Assembly: GCA_945829115.1 (NCBI GenBank)
Contig: CALZTP010000010.1
Coordinates: forward strand, 1 to 43,230
From: an uncultured bacterium
Lineage (GTDB): Bacteria > Bacteroidota > Bacteroidia > Bacteroidales > Bacteroidaceae
Direction of reading: 5' to 3'
Length of the DNA stretch: 43,230 nt
Part shown: piece by piece, positions 34,869 through 43,175 of the stretch
Layout of the letters: the number at the start of each line of letters is the position of its first letter
Numbering within the stretch: the stretch's first letter is position 1
Program-made: the position numbers and the translations under genes
Notes under the pieces: generated by a model
Seen by the model: the letters and a program-made list of their open reading frames with translations, nothing else
The model's database searches: none
Told to the model about the DNA's origin: nothing

Positions 34869-35130
34869 ATGCAATAGCTTGACTTAATAATAGGCTCGGG
34901 ATGCATTAGTGTACCCCCTGATACCACCAGCTTCTTTATCTGTACTTATGTCAAACAAGACAATATTCAAAAAAAACTTATAAGTCACCAAAAGAGTCAA
35001 TAGAAATCTTGAGAGAGGATTGTCAATAACCGATGAAAGCAAGATACAGCATTACTTGTTACACATTGGTTATTATCGTCTATCCGCCTATATGCACCCA
35101 CTTCTACGTATGCCAAAATGAAGAGCATAC
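34869..35130. other. Gene-free stretch after tRNA-His
   Basis: I see no gene, repeat or clear regulatory site here. A 60-codon plus-strand ORF (35033-35215) runs antisense into the lipoprotein gene and has no supporting features. Confidence 0.5.
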
Positions 35131-35625
35131 TCAGAATTTCCGGAAGCGGAGAGTGTATTTCTCCGTTTTCAAGACAAGTGACTTAGATGTCAAGGTCTCA
35201 ATGGTGAAAATCTGATGTAAACGTCCTAGACGCTGTGAGTCTTCAACAGCATCAATGCCGTAAGGGAAGAGCACCCCCCGCTTGTCGAACGAAATCCATT
35301 CGTTATTATCGTCTTCAGAAGCATTTACCGAGTCGTAACAGATATCATACACTTCTAGCATAGAGCCCGCTTTGTTGAAATGCGCGAAATACCTTACTGT
35401 GCTTGGTTTTCCCTCATTGAACTGAATGAGATTAGTACGTACCGACCAATACACTTTCGTGCTTTTCATATCATGTTCCGTACCATCATCTACAACCATT
35501 AGTTGCCACATACCATCAAAATCGCCATTGTCTGGCCATTTATTCTCACACGAGGTAGAGAAGAAAAGACAGGCGAGGAGAATGGCAGCAATGATGCGGT
35601 ATGTGATTTTTTGGACGAAAAACAT
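35131..35625 (-). CDS. Putative lipoprotein, lipocalin-like
   Basis: 164 residues from the ATG at 35625 (MFFVQKITYR). A hydrophobic signal ends at Cys26 in a lipobox-like context (FFSTSC), so the protein is probably membrane-anchored. The mature part has short beta-strand-rich stretches (GDFDGMWQLMVVDDGT near the start, typical of lipocalin-like Bacteroidetes lipoproteins) and ends in FTIETLTSKSLVLKTEKYTLRFRKF, a common ending for such folds. Function is unknown. The start further upstream in the same frame (35688) would disrupt the signal peptide and is not preferred. It is followed by no other gene on its strand. Confidence 0.75.
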   Translation of the reverse strand: MFFVQKITYRIIAAILLACLFFSTSCENKWPDNGDFDGMWQLMVVDDGTEHDMKSTKVYWSVRTNLIQFNEGKPSTVRYFAHFNKAGSMLEVYDICYDSVNASEDDNNEWISFDKRGVLFPYGIDAVEDSQRLGRLHQIFTIETLTSKSLVLKTEKYTLRFRKF

Positions 35626-35742
35626 AAGGTTTATATTATATATGTTAGAAGAGAATTGTAAAGTCGAGAATGAAAGCCAAGGGGTCACAGTGCTTACAAT
35701 CGACTGAAAGGCAATAGAAAGAGCAAGAATCCACTCTTGAAA

Positions 35743-37224
35743 TTATCTTCGAGGTAAACGGATGGTGTATCGGAAGGTGCACTGCGCTCCGAAACTGTTT
35801 CCGAGAATCTTTCCGTGGTCGAGTGAGGCAGCAAGCGTCACCTTCAGTTTCGGCATGAACGCAGGAACATAGGCAGCCTCAAGGAGATAGTGTTGCGTAT
35901 TCACAATATCGTCAAGCGGTTCAATGTATGTTCCCCAGTTCTGGGTAAGAGTGGTAAGCGCCCGCCAAGAGAGTCGTTCAGAAGGATTTCCCTGCACACC
36001 GAGATGCCATGCCTTCACACGATTGTTTCTAAACCTCAGCTGATGGTTGCTATTGTAAACAGGAGAAGTTATTAACGGGTTTCCCACTCCCATTCCCCAG
36101 TGTTGCCATCCACTGTAGAGGTTATGGTTGTAATAGTCGTCTGTTCCAGTGTATGACTCTGGCATATTCTCCGTAAGGTCGTGGTATATAGGTCCCGACT
36201 GATCTTTCGTAGAGATGTGTTCAAGCACTATTCCACTGAGATATCTATTCTTAGGGAGTTCCACCTCAATGCCGAGGAGATGATCGAAGATGCCGTATTG
36301 CACGGTTAGCATCGACTGGTCTTCGAAGAACCTTTCGAAATATGCACGCGCCATCCAATCTGTATCCTTCCAAGTCAATGCGATATTGTAGGAACCAAGA
36401 GTGTTTCCTAAAGAATTCGGATGCGCTCCATCTGTAACATCATTGCTACCTATATGGCAGAAAGCATTCCAGAATGCCTTGAGATTCTCTGGGTGGTGTA
36501 TAGGTTGTGAGGTATCGTAATGGTTTCTTCCATAGACATTATAGCTTGTGCCTCCAAACTGTGTAATCATCTGCAGAGAAGGTTCAAAGAACAACTTCGA
36601 GTCCTCTGGTGCAATTTTCAGGAAGAGACTTTTCTCTAGGAGTAGGATGTTGGAGGTGTAGTGGTAGTAAGGATCGTCAGCCACCCAGTTCTTCTGCCAC
36701 TTGCCATCGGTGGTTTTATAGACACCGAGGTAGCCCCTCACTTTCAGCCATTTCCTCAACCCCGGAACAGTGAAATAGTCACAACGTACGGCAATTCCCG
36801 GCATTGGTTGCGCATTGATTCCGTTTGACAGTCCTCCCGAGGTGAGCGTGTCGTTTCGATGTTCTATGTTTCTTTCTTTTTGTCCGAGTGTGAATGTGAA
36901 CTTCCGATATTTCAACTCTGCATAAAGCTGGTGTATGAAGAACTTACTCACAGCATTCTGCGAGAGCATGATATCAGCACAATATGTAAAGCGAGTGTTC
37001 TTTGCGCTATCTTTTCCAAGCGAGAAAGAGTCGTAAGCCCCTACCCTTTCATATGAAGAGTTGGCATACGGAGAGATGACTCCATGGCGGTTTGACGAGA
37101 GCCACAGAGGAGCATACTGTCCGTCTGATACCGTGCCCGATACTTCAGTAAACACCGTTTGCGATATCAGTCGTGCTGATGCCATTGTACATAGCAGGAG
37201 TATTATTAAGCGTTGAAAGAACAT
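35743..37224 (-). CDS. Wzi-family outer-membrane protein (capsule assembly)
   Basis: 493 residues with an N-terminal signal (about residues 1-21, MFFQRLIILLLCTMASARLIS). The body is a long series of amphipathic beta strands with aromatic ends, for example FTFTLGQKERNIEHRNDTLTSGGLS near residue 115, and it ends with FRYTIRLPRR, as expected for an outer-membrane barrel. The overall pattern (APLWLSSNRHGV near residue 40) fits the Wzi family, which in E. coli binds capsule polysaccharide at the surface. In Bacteroidetes such proteins are often not next to capsule genes, as here, so the ligand is unclear. It lies 117 bp upstream of the lipoprotein gene and 72 bp after prmA. Confidence 0.78.
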   Translation of the reverse strand: MFFQRLIILLLCTMASARLISQTVFTEVSGTVSDGQYAPLWLSSNRHGVISPYANSSYERVGAYDSFSLGKDSAKNTRFTYCADIMLSQNAVSKFFIHQLYAELKYRKFTFTLGQKERNIEHRNDTLTSGGLSNGINAQPMPGIAVRCDYFTVPGLRKWLKVRGYLGVYKTTDGKWQKNWVADDPYYHYTSNILLLEKSLFLKIAPEDSKLFFEPSLQMITQFGGTSYNVYGRNHYDTSQPIHHPENLKAFWNAFCHIGSNDVTDGAHPNSLGNTLGSYNIALTWKDTDWMARAYFERFFEDQSMLTVQYGIFDHLLGIEVELPKNRYLSGIVLEHISTKDQSGPIYHDLTENMPESYTGTDDYYNHNLYSGWQHWGMGVGNPLITSPVYNSNHQLRFRNNRVKAWHLGVQGNPSERLSWRALTTLTQNWGTYIEPLDDIVNTQHYLLEAAYVPAFMPKLKVTLAASLDHGKILGNSFGAQCTFRYTIRLPRR

Positions 37225-37295
37225 TCGTTGTATATAATATTATGAAAGAAAATTGTACAAGAACAAGTTAATCTCTTGTAGAAATGTTGCAGAGG

Positions 37296-38162
37296 TTATG
37301 AAATGAATGACAACATTGTCCAGTTGTTTGTAACCTTACGGCATTCCTCTTTAAGTCCAAACTCAGCAGCACGCTCCACGAGCATGTCTGCATCTTCCTC
37401 ATAGAAACCACTGAGAATAAGTCTGCCGCCAGGTGCCATAGTCTCAAGGATGAAAGGCATATCATCGTAGAGGATGTTTCTGTTTATGTTTGCCACAATG
37501 ATGTCGAAGACACCATCTACATGACTGAGAACACTAACATCACCAAGGAGCACGTCAACAAGGTCAATGCCGTTTATCTCTGCATTGTGTTTCGTGTTCT
37601 CCACACTCCATTCGTCTATATCATATGCAGTGACGTGAGAAGCGCCACAACGTTTTGCCACAAGAGAGAGAATGCCTGTTCCGCAACCACAGTCAAGGAG
37701 GCGGCAGCCATCAAGGTCAAGGTTAAGGAGGCGCTCCACAATCATTTTAGTGGTTTCATGAGCACCATTTCCAAACGCCATCTTCTGGTCGATGGCAATG
37801 CTTATGGGAGCCTCCTTCGACAACTCTTCAGCCTCTGGACTCTGAGCATCGTAGATAATACAATTCTCGTTGACACGAATAGGAGAGATAATCTCCTTCT
37901 CGTATTCCTCATTCCAGTTTTGTGGTTCCACCTCTTCTGAAACGAAAGTGATTTCCACACCTTCGATTGGGAAGTCTTCTACGAGCTCCTTCGTGCGCAC
38001 TGGGTCGTAGAGTTGTGTCTGCACGTAAGCATCCACTCCTTTCTCAGTATCTTCGAAGGACTCATATCCCGCCTCGCTGACAGAGTCAACCAAAAGCTCT
38101 CGGCTTATCTGCATGAGTTCTTCTTCGGCTGTTATTGTAAAATGAGTTACATAATATTCCAT
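37296..38162 (-). CDS. prmA: Ribosomal protein L11 methyltransferase
   Basis: 288 residues from MEYYVTHF. An upstream in-frame extension to 38219 lacks similarity, and an ATG at 38171 is a minor alternative. PrmA trimethylates ribosomal protein L11 using SAM. The N-terminal L11-recognition domain covers about residues 1-90 and the Rossmann methyltransferase domain follows, with AFGNGAHETTKMIVE, LLDCGCGTGILSLVAKRCGA (SAM-binding motif I, near residue 158), AYDIDEWSVENTKHNA and IIVANINRNIL (catalytic motif IV region). The enzyme appears complete. It probably shares a transcript with the Wzi gene that follows. Confidence 0.94.
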   Translation of the reverse strand: MEYYVTHFTITAEEELMQISRELLVDSVSEAGYESFEDTEKGVDAYVQTQLYDPVRTKELVEDFPIEGVEITFVSEEVEPQNWNEEYEKEIISPIRVNENCIIYDAQSPEAEELSKEAPISIAIDQKMAFGNGAHETTKMIVERLLNLDLDGCRLLDCGCGTGILSLVAKRCGASHVTAYDIDEWSVENTKHNAEINGIDLVDVLLGDVSVLSHVDGVFDIIVANINRNILYDDMPFILETMAPGGRLILSGFYEEDADMLVERAAEFGLKEECRKVTNNWTMLSFIS

Positions 38163-38419
38163 AGTAAACATTTTGTCATTGCATTCTGGCATCACACCTT
38201 TTTTTATAATATAGGGCATGAGACTCTTTTTTCTTGAAAAAAGTTTTAATCTAATGTTTATAACGTTAAATCCTCTGCAAAATTATAAAAAAATAGGGAA
38301 AATCCTCGCATATTTAGGAAAAAAACAGTATATTTGCAGTGATTTTTGATATAAATTTGCAGCAAGAAGTAAAAAAAACGTGCTGAAACCTCAATCTTAA
38401 CCCATAAAACAACAAAGAT

Positions 38420-39445
38420 ATGACAACAAGAATTATTATACTCATCATTGCCCTCGGATTCTTGCCAAGCATGTCTTTTGCACAAGACGACCTGTATTTC
38501 ACACCTTCAAAGGAGAAAATCAAGGCACAGAAAGAAGCAAAGGAAAAGGCGAGAAAAAGGAGGGAAGAGGCAAAGGAATACGGAATCTCTTCTTCCGACT
38601 ACTATAGCGGTATCAACAAATCTGACGATGAATACAACCGCCGCAATGTTAGGAAGAACTTCTCTCCTTATGCCGTTTCAGACACAACAGTGTATAGCAA
38701 AGACTCTATTGCCAGCGACATAATAGAGTTTTCAATCGGAGATGGAGCGTATTCAGAGCCAGTGCGTGTAGACACGGTATATAAATACATCGTTGTAGAC
38801 GATGATGACTATGCCTATTGCAAACGTCTCTCTCGCTTCGACGATTTCTATTGGTGGGGACATTTCTATGGTCCGTATACAGGAATACATCCTTTCAGAT
38901 GGTATGCGAGATGGTACGACCCGTGGTATTCGTTCACAGCATGGTATGACCCTTGGTTTTACGACCCTTGGTTCTATGGCTTCTATGACCCATGGTATTA
39001 CACTCGCCGATATGCTTGGTACGACCCATGTTACTACAACCATTACTACTTCCATCATCCCGTTCATGTACCTTCTGGAGGCATAACACTGAACACGAAT
39101 CCAGGAAACAGGCATTTCGCTGGAACAAGGAATCACAGTTTCAGAAGCTCTGCTACCTCCACAAGGGCAACCAACTATGATATAGCAAACAGAAATGGCG
39201 ACAGGATGGACAGACACCGTGGTGTTGGCTACAGAAGAGACAATTCTTACACTGCAACCGACCGCTATTCATCTGGAAACTACCGTCAGGCAGGAAATAG
39301 CTCTGCTCAGGGAGCATATAGAGGAGGTAGCTACGGAGGAGGAAGCCGAGGTGGCGGTAGCTTCTCTTCTGGAGGAGGACATTCGTTCAGCGGCGGTGGC
39401 GGAGGCTCCGTTGGTGGCTCTTTCGGTGGAGGTAGGCGTAGATAA
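38420..39445 (+). CDS. Secreted Tyr/Trp/Asp/Pro- and Gly-rich protein
   Basis: 341 residues, with a signal peptide at about 1-21 (MTTRIIILIIALGFLPSMSFA). A basic segment follows (AKEKARKRREEAKEY), then an acidic/aromatic part. Residues about 145-215 are built from repeated W/F-Y-D-P-W words (WYDPWYSFTAWYDPWFYDP). The C-terminal 60 residues are Gly/Ser-rich (GGGSFSSGGGHSFSGGGGGS). Such composition suggests an extracellular or periplasmic structural or adhesive protein. Similar poorly conserved proteins occur in Bacteroidales, but no domain is recognised. It lies upstream of a FadL-type porin in the same orientation. Confidence 0.7.
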   Translation: MTTRIIILIIALGFLPSMSFAQDDLYFTPSKEKIKAQKEAKEKARKRREEAKEYGISSSDYYSGINKSDDEYNRRNVRKNFSPYAVSDTTVYSKDSIASDIIEFSIGDGAYSEPVRVDTVYKYIVVDDDDYAYCKRLSRFDDFYWWGHFYGPYTGIHPFRWYARWYDPWYSFTAWYDPWFYDPWFYGFYDPWYYTRRYAWYDPCYYNHYYFHHPVHVPSGGITLNTNPGNRHFAGTRNHSFRSSATSTRATNYDIANRNGDRMDRHRGVGYRRDNSYTATDRYSSGNYRQAGNSSAQGAYRGGSYGGGSRGGGSFSSGGGHSFSGGGGGSVGGSFGGGRRR

Positions 39446-39447
39446 CA

Positions 39448-39510
39448 CCTTATTATGTTATAAGGGAACACCTTATTTGTAATTGGATAGAACCCTTATC
39501 ACATATAAGG
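39448..39510 (+). repeat. Two hairpins with the same stem after the Gly-rich gene
   Basis: CCTTAT (39448-39453) pairs with ATAAGG (39460-39465), and again CCTTAT (39494-39499) with ATAAGG (39505-39510). An isolated CCTTAT between them (39471-39476) could pair with either. Short stems, so structure is uncertain; they may mark the transcript end. Confidence 0.5.
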
Positions 39511-39609
39511 CAACAAAAAAAATTAAGTATTCTCTTTGAGAACATCCTGAAAAGGATGCTCCATAAGAATATTTACACTATTTCAAACAACAAAGAAAAA
39601 ACATTCGAC

Positions 39610-41187
39610 ATGAAAAAGATACTGACATCAATAATCCTTCTCTCGGCAGCAATGGCGGGAAATGCTCAAGACACTTACCAGAGTGCAACGTTGACAGAGA
39701 AGGACCTTAGCGGAACAGCAAGATATGTGGGTATGGGAGGTGCGATGGAAGCACTCGGAGCAGACATCTCCACCATGAGCACAAACCCTGCTGGCACTGG
39801 ACTCTTTAGAAAGACGCAGGCAACAACAACCTTCAGCATGCAGACGGTTTCTGGAAATGACGTAAACTACCTTGACCCTTCGAAGACAAAGGCGAGCTTC
39901 GACCAGATAGGCTTTATCATGGCAATGCCTTCTGGAAATGGAAACTACCTGAACTTTGGTTTCAACTACCATAAATCACGGAATTTCAACAGTCTTCTCT
40001 CTGCCAGCAACAGTCTTGACAACGCTTCGCAGAACAAGCTATCGTTCATAAAGAGTAAATATTTCGACTGGGATAAGAACGAGAACAACTACAGTCAGGT
40101 GGACTATCTCTACGACTATACGTTGAATAGCATTGTTGACAAGAACGGAAATATCGAAGAGCACTTTAAGTATTACTACAACTCTGACCGTTTCAACATT
40201 CAGCAGATAGAAGAGGGCTATGTTGCCGACTACGACTTCAATATCAGTGCAAACTTCAACGACAGGTTGTACCTTGGACTCACCGTTGGTGTGCAGGACA
40301 TACACTACAAGAACAAGAGCCTTTACACCGAAAGCATTCTTGCCGCTGACGACCGTACTGCACTTGGAACAGTGGAGCTGGAGGATGTCAGAGAGATCAC
40401 GGGTACGGGAATGAATATCAAACTTGGATTAATCGGAAGACCGCTTGAGGATTCTCCTTTCCGCATTGGTGCTTATGTGCATACTCCGACATGGTATAAG
40501 CTGACATCTTCTAACTATACCACTCTCTACAACAACCTGCCAAAAGACCACGGAAACTACGACTACACACCTTCTGAAGAGGTGTTTGACTTCAAGCTGA
40601 ACACACCATGGCTCTTCGGACTTTCTCTCGGACATACCGTTGGACAGGATTTCGCCTTTGGTGTGACATACGAATACAGTGACTATAAGTCGCTCGACAA
40701 CCGTGTCATTGATGATCGATACTACGACGACTACTACGGAACCTGGGAGGAGTCTTCTTCGTCTGACAAACTGATGAAGTATCATACAGAGAAAACACTC
40801 AAGGGAGTACACACTGTGAAGGTGGGCACAGAGGTAAAGGTGATGCCTTGCCTCGCACTGAGATTAGGCTATAACTACGTCTCTCCTAAGTATTCGGCAG
40901 ACGGATACCGTGACGGTAGCATCTACTCTCAAGGCACTTACTACGCATCACGAACAGACTATGTGAACTGGAAGGCAACAAACCGTGTTACTGCTGGTAT
41001 TGGTTTCTCTATGAAGAATTTCTTTGCCGACCTTGCTGTGAAATACTCAAAGACAGATGGCGAGTACTTCCCATTTATGGCTTTCTATGCTGACAAGGGC
41101 AGTGAAGAAATGAATAATATCTGCGATGCCACAAAGGTTTCTGACAAACGAGCACAACTTTCTCTCACCCTTGGCTACAGATTCTAA
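39610..41187 (+). CDS. OmpP1/FadL-family outer-membrane transporter
   Basis: 525 residues from MKKILTSIIL, giving a signal peptide of about 19 residues ending AMAGNAQ; the 18-residue upstream extension to 39556 is not preferred. The mature N-terminus has SGTARYVGMGGAMEALGADISTMSTNPAG, the FadL/OmpP1 signature in which the N-terminus forms the hatch/plug of a 14-stranded barrel. The rest shows regular amphipathic strands and ends QLSLTLGYRF with a terminal Phe, the usual outer-membrane barrel ending. The family takes up hydrophobic compounds such as fatty acids or aromatics. Annotations of such proteins as hemin receptors are not supported by anything visible here. Confidence 0.85.
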   Translation: MKKILTSIILLSAAMAGNAQDTYQSATLTEKDLSGTARYVGMGGAMEALGADISTMSTNPAGTGLFRKTQATTTFSMQTVSGNDVNYLDPSKTKASFDQIGFIMAMPSGNGNYLNFGFNYHKSRNFNSLLSASNSLDNASQNKLSFIKSKYFDWDKNENNYSQVDYLYDYTLNSIVDKNGNIEEHFKYYYNSDRFNIQQIEEGYVADYDFNISANFNDRLYLGLTVGVQDIHYKNKSLYTESILAADDRTALGTVELEDVREITGTGMNIKLGLIGRPLEDSPFRIGAYVHTPTWYKLTSSNYTTLYNNLPKDHGNYDYTPSEEVFDFKLNTPWLFGLSLGHTVGQDFAFGVTYEYSDYKSLDNRVIDDRYYDDYYGTWEESSSSDKLMKYHTEKTLKGVHTVKVGTEVKVMPCLALRLGYNYVSPKYSADGYRDGSIYSQGTYYASRTDYVNWKATNRVTAGIGFSMKNFFADLAVKYSKTDGEYFPFMAFYADKGSEEMNNICDATKVSDKRAQLSLTLGYRF

Positions 41188-41331
41188 ACTGCGTTGCTAT
41201 TATTCCTTATGTAAAGAAATCACACTGATTCCTATCGAAAAGGGATAAATACAGATTCCTTCTTTACGGTATATATAATGCAGATAAAAGAGGATTCTCA
41301 TAGATAAAAATATTAGTTACAGAAAGAAAAC

Positions 41332-41940
41332 TTGGAACAACAATATCCATCACAAATACTCGAGAGAGCTGTTAATGAGGTCTCTCGACTTCCTGGCATC
41401 GGTCGCAAAACAGCTTTGCGACTGATGCTTCACCTTTTAAGAGAAGAGGAGAAAGAAGCAGAGAAGTTGGCAAACGCAATCTCTACCATGAGGAAGGAGA
41501 TAAAATACTGCAGGGTATGCCATAGCATTAGCGATAGCGAGCTATGCCCGATATGCAGCAATCCAAAACGCGACACCTCTACTATCTGTGTCGTGGAGAA
41601 TATTCAAGACGTGATGGCAATAGAAAGAACTGGACAGTTCTTCGGACTATACCATGTTCTCGGGGGAATCATCTCTCCTATGGACGGCATCGGTCCGAGC
41701 GATATCGCCATTGACTCCCTCATTTCTCGCGTGGAGGAGGGAGGCATAAATGAGGTTATCTTCGCCTTGGCGTCAACAATGGAGGGAGACACCACAAATT
41801 TCTTTATCTCAAGGAAACTGCAGAAATTCGGAATAAAGCTCTCGGTAATTGCACGAGGAATCTCCGTTGGTGACGAGTTAGAATATACCGATGAGGTTAC
41901 ACTTGGGCGCTCTATCGTAAACCGTACGGAGATGAAATAA
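41332..41940 (+). CDS. recR: Recombination mediator protein RecR
   Basis: 202 residues, normal length. RecR acts with RecO (and RecF) to load RecA on single-stranded DNA during gap repair. The helix-hairpin-helix [17 protein letters not shown] is at about residues 19-35, the Cys4 zinc finger [16 protein letters not shown] near residues 59-74, and the Toprim domain starts at [16 protein letters not shown]. The conserved N-terminus ([14 protein letters not shown]) can only begin at the TTG at 41332, since no in-frame ATG lies nearby. The low-efficiency start may keep RecR levels down. The 144 bp before it contain no evident gene. Confidence 0.95.
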   Translation: MEQQYPSQILERAVNEVSRLPGIGRKTALRLMLHLLREEEKEAEKLANAISTMRKEIKYCRVCHSISDSELCPICSNPKRDTSTICVVENIQDVMAIERTGQFFGLYHVLGGIISPMDGIGPSDIAIDSLISRVEEGGINEVIFALASTMEGDTTNFFISRKLQKFGIKLSVIARGISVGDELEYTDEVTLGRSIVNRTEMK

Positions 41941-41977
41941 CGAAAAAAACTTATAGTAACAATAGGAATAAAACAAA

Positions 41978-42033
41978 CGATTAGAAATAACCAGAACAAA
42001 AAGAGCGATTAAAAATAACCAAAACAAAAATAG
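41978..42033. repeat. Two 28-bp tandem copies after recR
   Basis: 41978-42005 and 42006-42033 are near-identical A-rich units beginning CGATTARAAATAACCARAAC. They fill the gap between recR and the next gene. Confidence 0.8.
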
Positions 42034-42060
42034 ATTTATAGAAAACAAACAATAAAAAAC

Positions 42061-42477
42061 ATGAACAAATACAGATCTTGGCTGACAACAGAACTTACGG
42101 TGGCAGTCTTTATAGTATTGATCGTTATCGGTCTTTACGAGACAAACATACTTCTTGAGGGAGCTCTTTGTAACGGGAATAAGGAGCAGGAGTTTATTGT
42201 AACCACTATACTCCAGATTCTAACCATCTGCAACATTCCGCTTGCATTGCGACTGTTTAAGTTTGAGGCTGTAAAGAAGGTTATCAGCGAAAAGAGAGAG
42301 AAAGGGCATTTCCATATGGCTTCCTTGCGCATGTCGCTCTTGACAGTGCCGATGATTGCAAACATCGTCTGCTACTATATATACATGAATGTAGCTTTCC
42401 TTTACCTCACCATAATACTTGCAATATCTTTAGTATTCATTATCCCGACAAAGGACAGATGCGACTCAGAGCTTTAG
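42061..42477 (+). CDS. Small four-helix membrane protein, function unknown
   Basis: 138 residues with four predicted hydrophobic helices at about 10-30, 46-62, 90-108 and 111-128, and a basic cytoplasmic-looking loop (FEAVKKVISEKREKGHFH) between the second and third. No family is recognised with confidence, although genes of this kind are found next to recR in Bacteroidales. Its stop overlaps the start of the acetyltransferase gene by 19 bp, so the two are probably translated together. The ATG at 42061 follows an A-rich region, as is common for Bacteroidetes translation starts. Confidence 0.78.
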   Translation: MNKYRSWLTTELTVAVFIVLIVIGLYETNILLEGALCNGNKEQEFIVTTILQILTICNIPLALRLFKFEAVKKVISEKREKGHFHMASLRMSLLTVPMIANIVCYYIYMNVAFLYLTIILAISLVFIIPTKDRCDSEL

Positions 42478-42962
42478 AACCAGAAGATCTCGAACTGCTC
42501 TACACGATAGAGAACGACACAGAGATGTGGAACGTGGGAAGTCAAACGGCTCCCTTATCTCGTTTTCACCTAAGAGACTATATTGCCAATAATGCGTGCG
42601 ATATATATAAAGATGAACAGGTACGTTATATCATTGAAGTAACGGAAGGAAAGAGGAAGGAGGCTATAGGGATTATTGACTTGTTCAATTTCTCTCCACA
42701 ACATAATAGGGCGGAATTAGGAGTTGCCATCCTTAAAAAGCACGAAGGGTGCGGCTATGCCCAAAGAGCTATCTCTGAAATCAGCAAGATAGGAAAGAAC
42801 ATCATCCATCTGAAACAGATTTATGCCATAGTGCCAGAAGAGCATCATGCCTCTCTACGCATGCTTGAAAAAAGTGGCTTTTGCTTTGGTGGAACACTAA
42901 AAGAATGGCTCTACAACGGTGAAAAATATGCTAATGCAACAATTATGCAACTTTTTTTGTAA
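42459..42962 (+). CDS. GNAT-family N-acetyltransferase
   Basis: 167 residues, RimJ/RimL-like or SpeG-like fold. MRLRALEPEDLELLYTIEND is the usual start, AIGIIDLFNFSPQHNRAELGVAI forms the central strands, and the acetyl-CoA-binding loop is KKHEGCGYAQRAI (Q/R-x-x-G-x-G/A type) at about residues 93-105. The C-terminus LRMLEKSGFCFGGTLKEWLYNG matches the family. It transfers an acetyl group to an amine, such as a polyamine or a protein N-terminus; the substrate cannot be named. It overlaps the upstream membrane protein gene. Confidence 0.88.
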   Translation: MRLRALEPEDLELLYTIENDTEMWNVGSQTAPLSRFHLRDYIANNACDIYKDEQVRYIIEVTEGKRKEAIGIIDLFNFSPQHNRAELGVAILKKHEGCGYAQRAISEISKIGKNIIHLKQIYAIVPEEHHASLRMLEKSGFCFGGTLKEWLYNGEKYANATIMQLFL

Positions 42963-42978
42963 AAAAATGCAGAAAAAC

Positions 42979-43009
42979 TTGGTAGAGTCAAAAAAAAGTA
43001 GTACCTTTG
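42979..43009 (+). promoter_or_regulatory. tRNA-Asp promoter
   Basis: TTG (42979-42981), a 20-bp spacer and TACCTTTG (43002-43009). The -7 region AAAAAAGTAGTACCTTTGCA is the same as before tRNA-His, indicating a common strong tRNA promoter type. Confidence 0.85.
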
Positions 43010-43060
43010 CACCCGCTAAGAAAGAATGACACTTTCGAAAGCACGATGACACTCAAAAAA

Positions 43061-43134
43061 GGTGTGTTAGTTCAGTTGGTTAGAATGCCAGCCTGTCACG
43101 CTGGAGGTCACGGGTTCGAGCCCCGTACACACCG
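43061..43134 (+). tRNA. tRNA-Asp (GTC)
   Basis: Acceptor GGTGTGT/ACACACC, D-arm GTTC..GAAT, anticodon stem CCAGC/GCTGG with loop CTGTCAC (anticodon GTC), T-arm ACGGG-TTCGAGC-CCCGT, discriminator G. CCA is not encoded. Confidence 0.97.
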
Positions 43135-43175
43135 CAACTGAGAAGTCATAAAGAAAATTGTCAAGGAACAAACAT

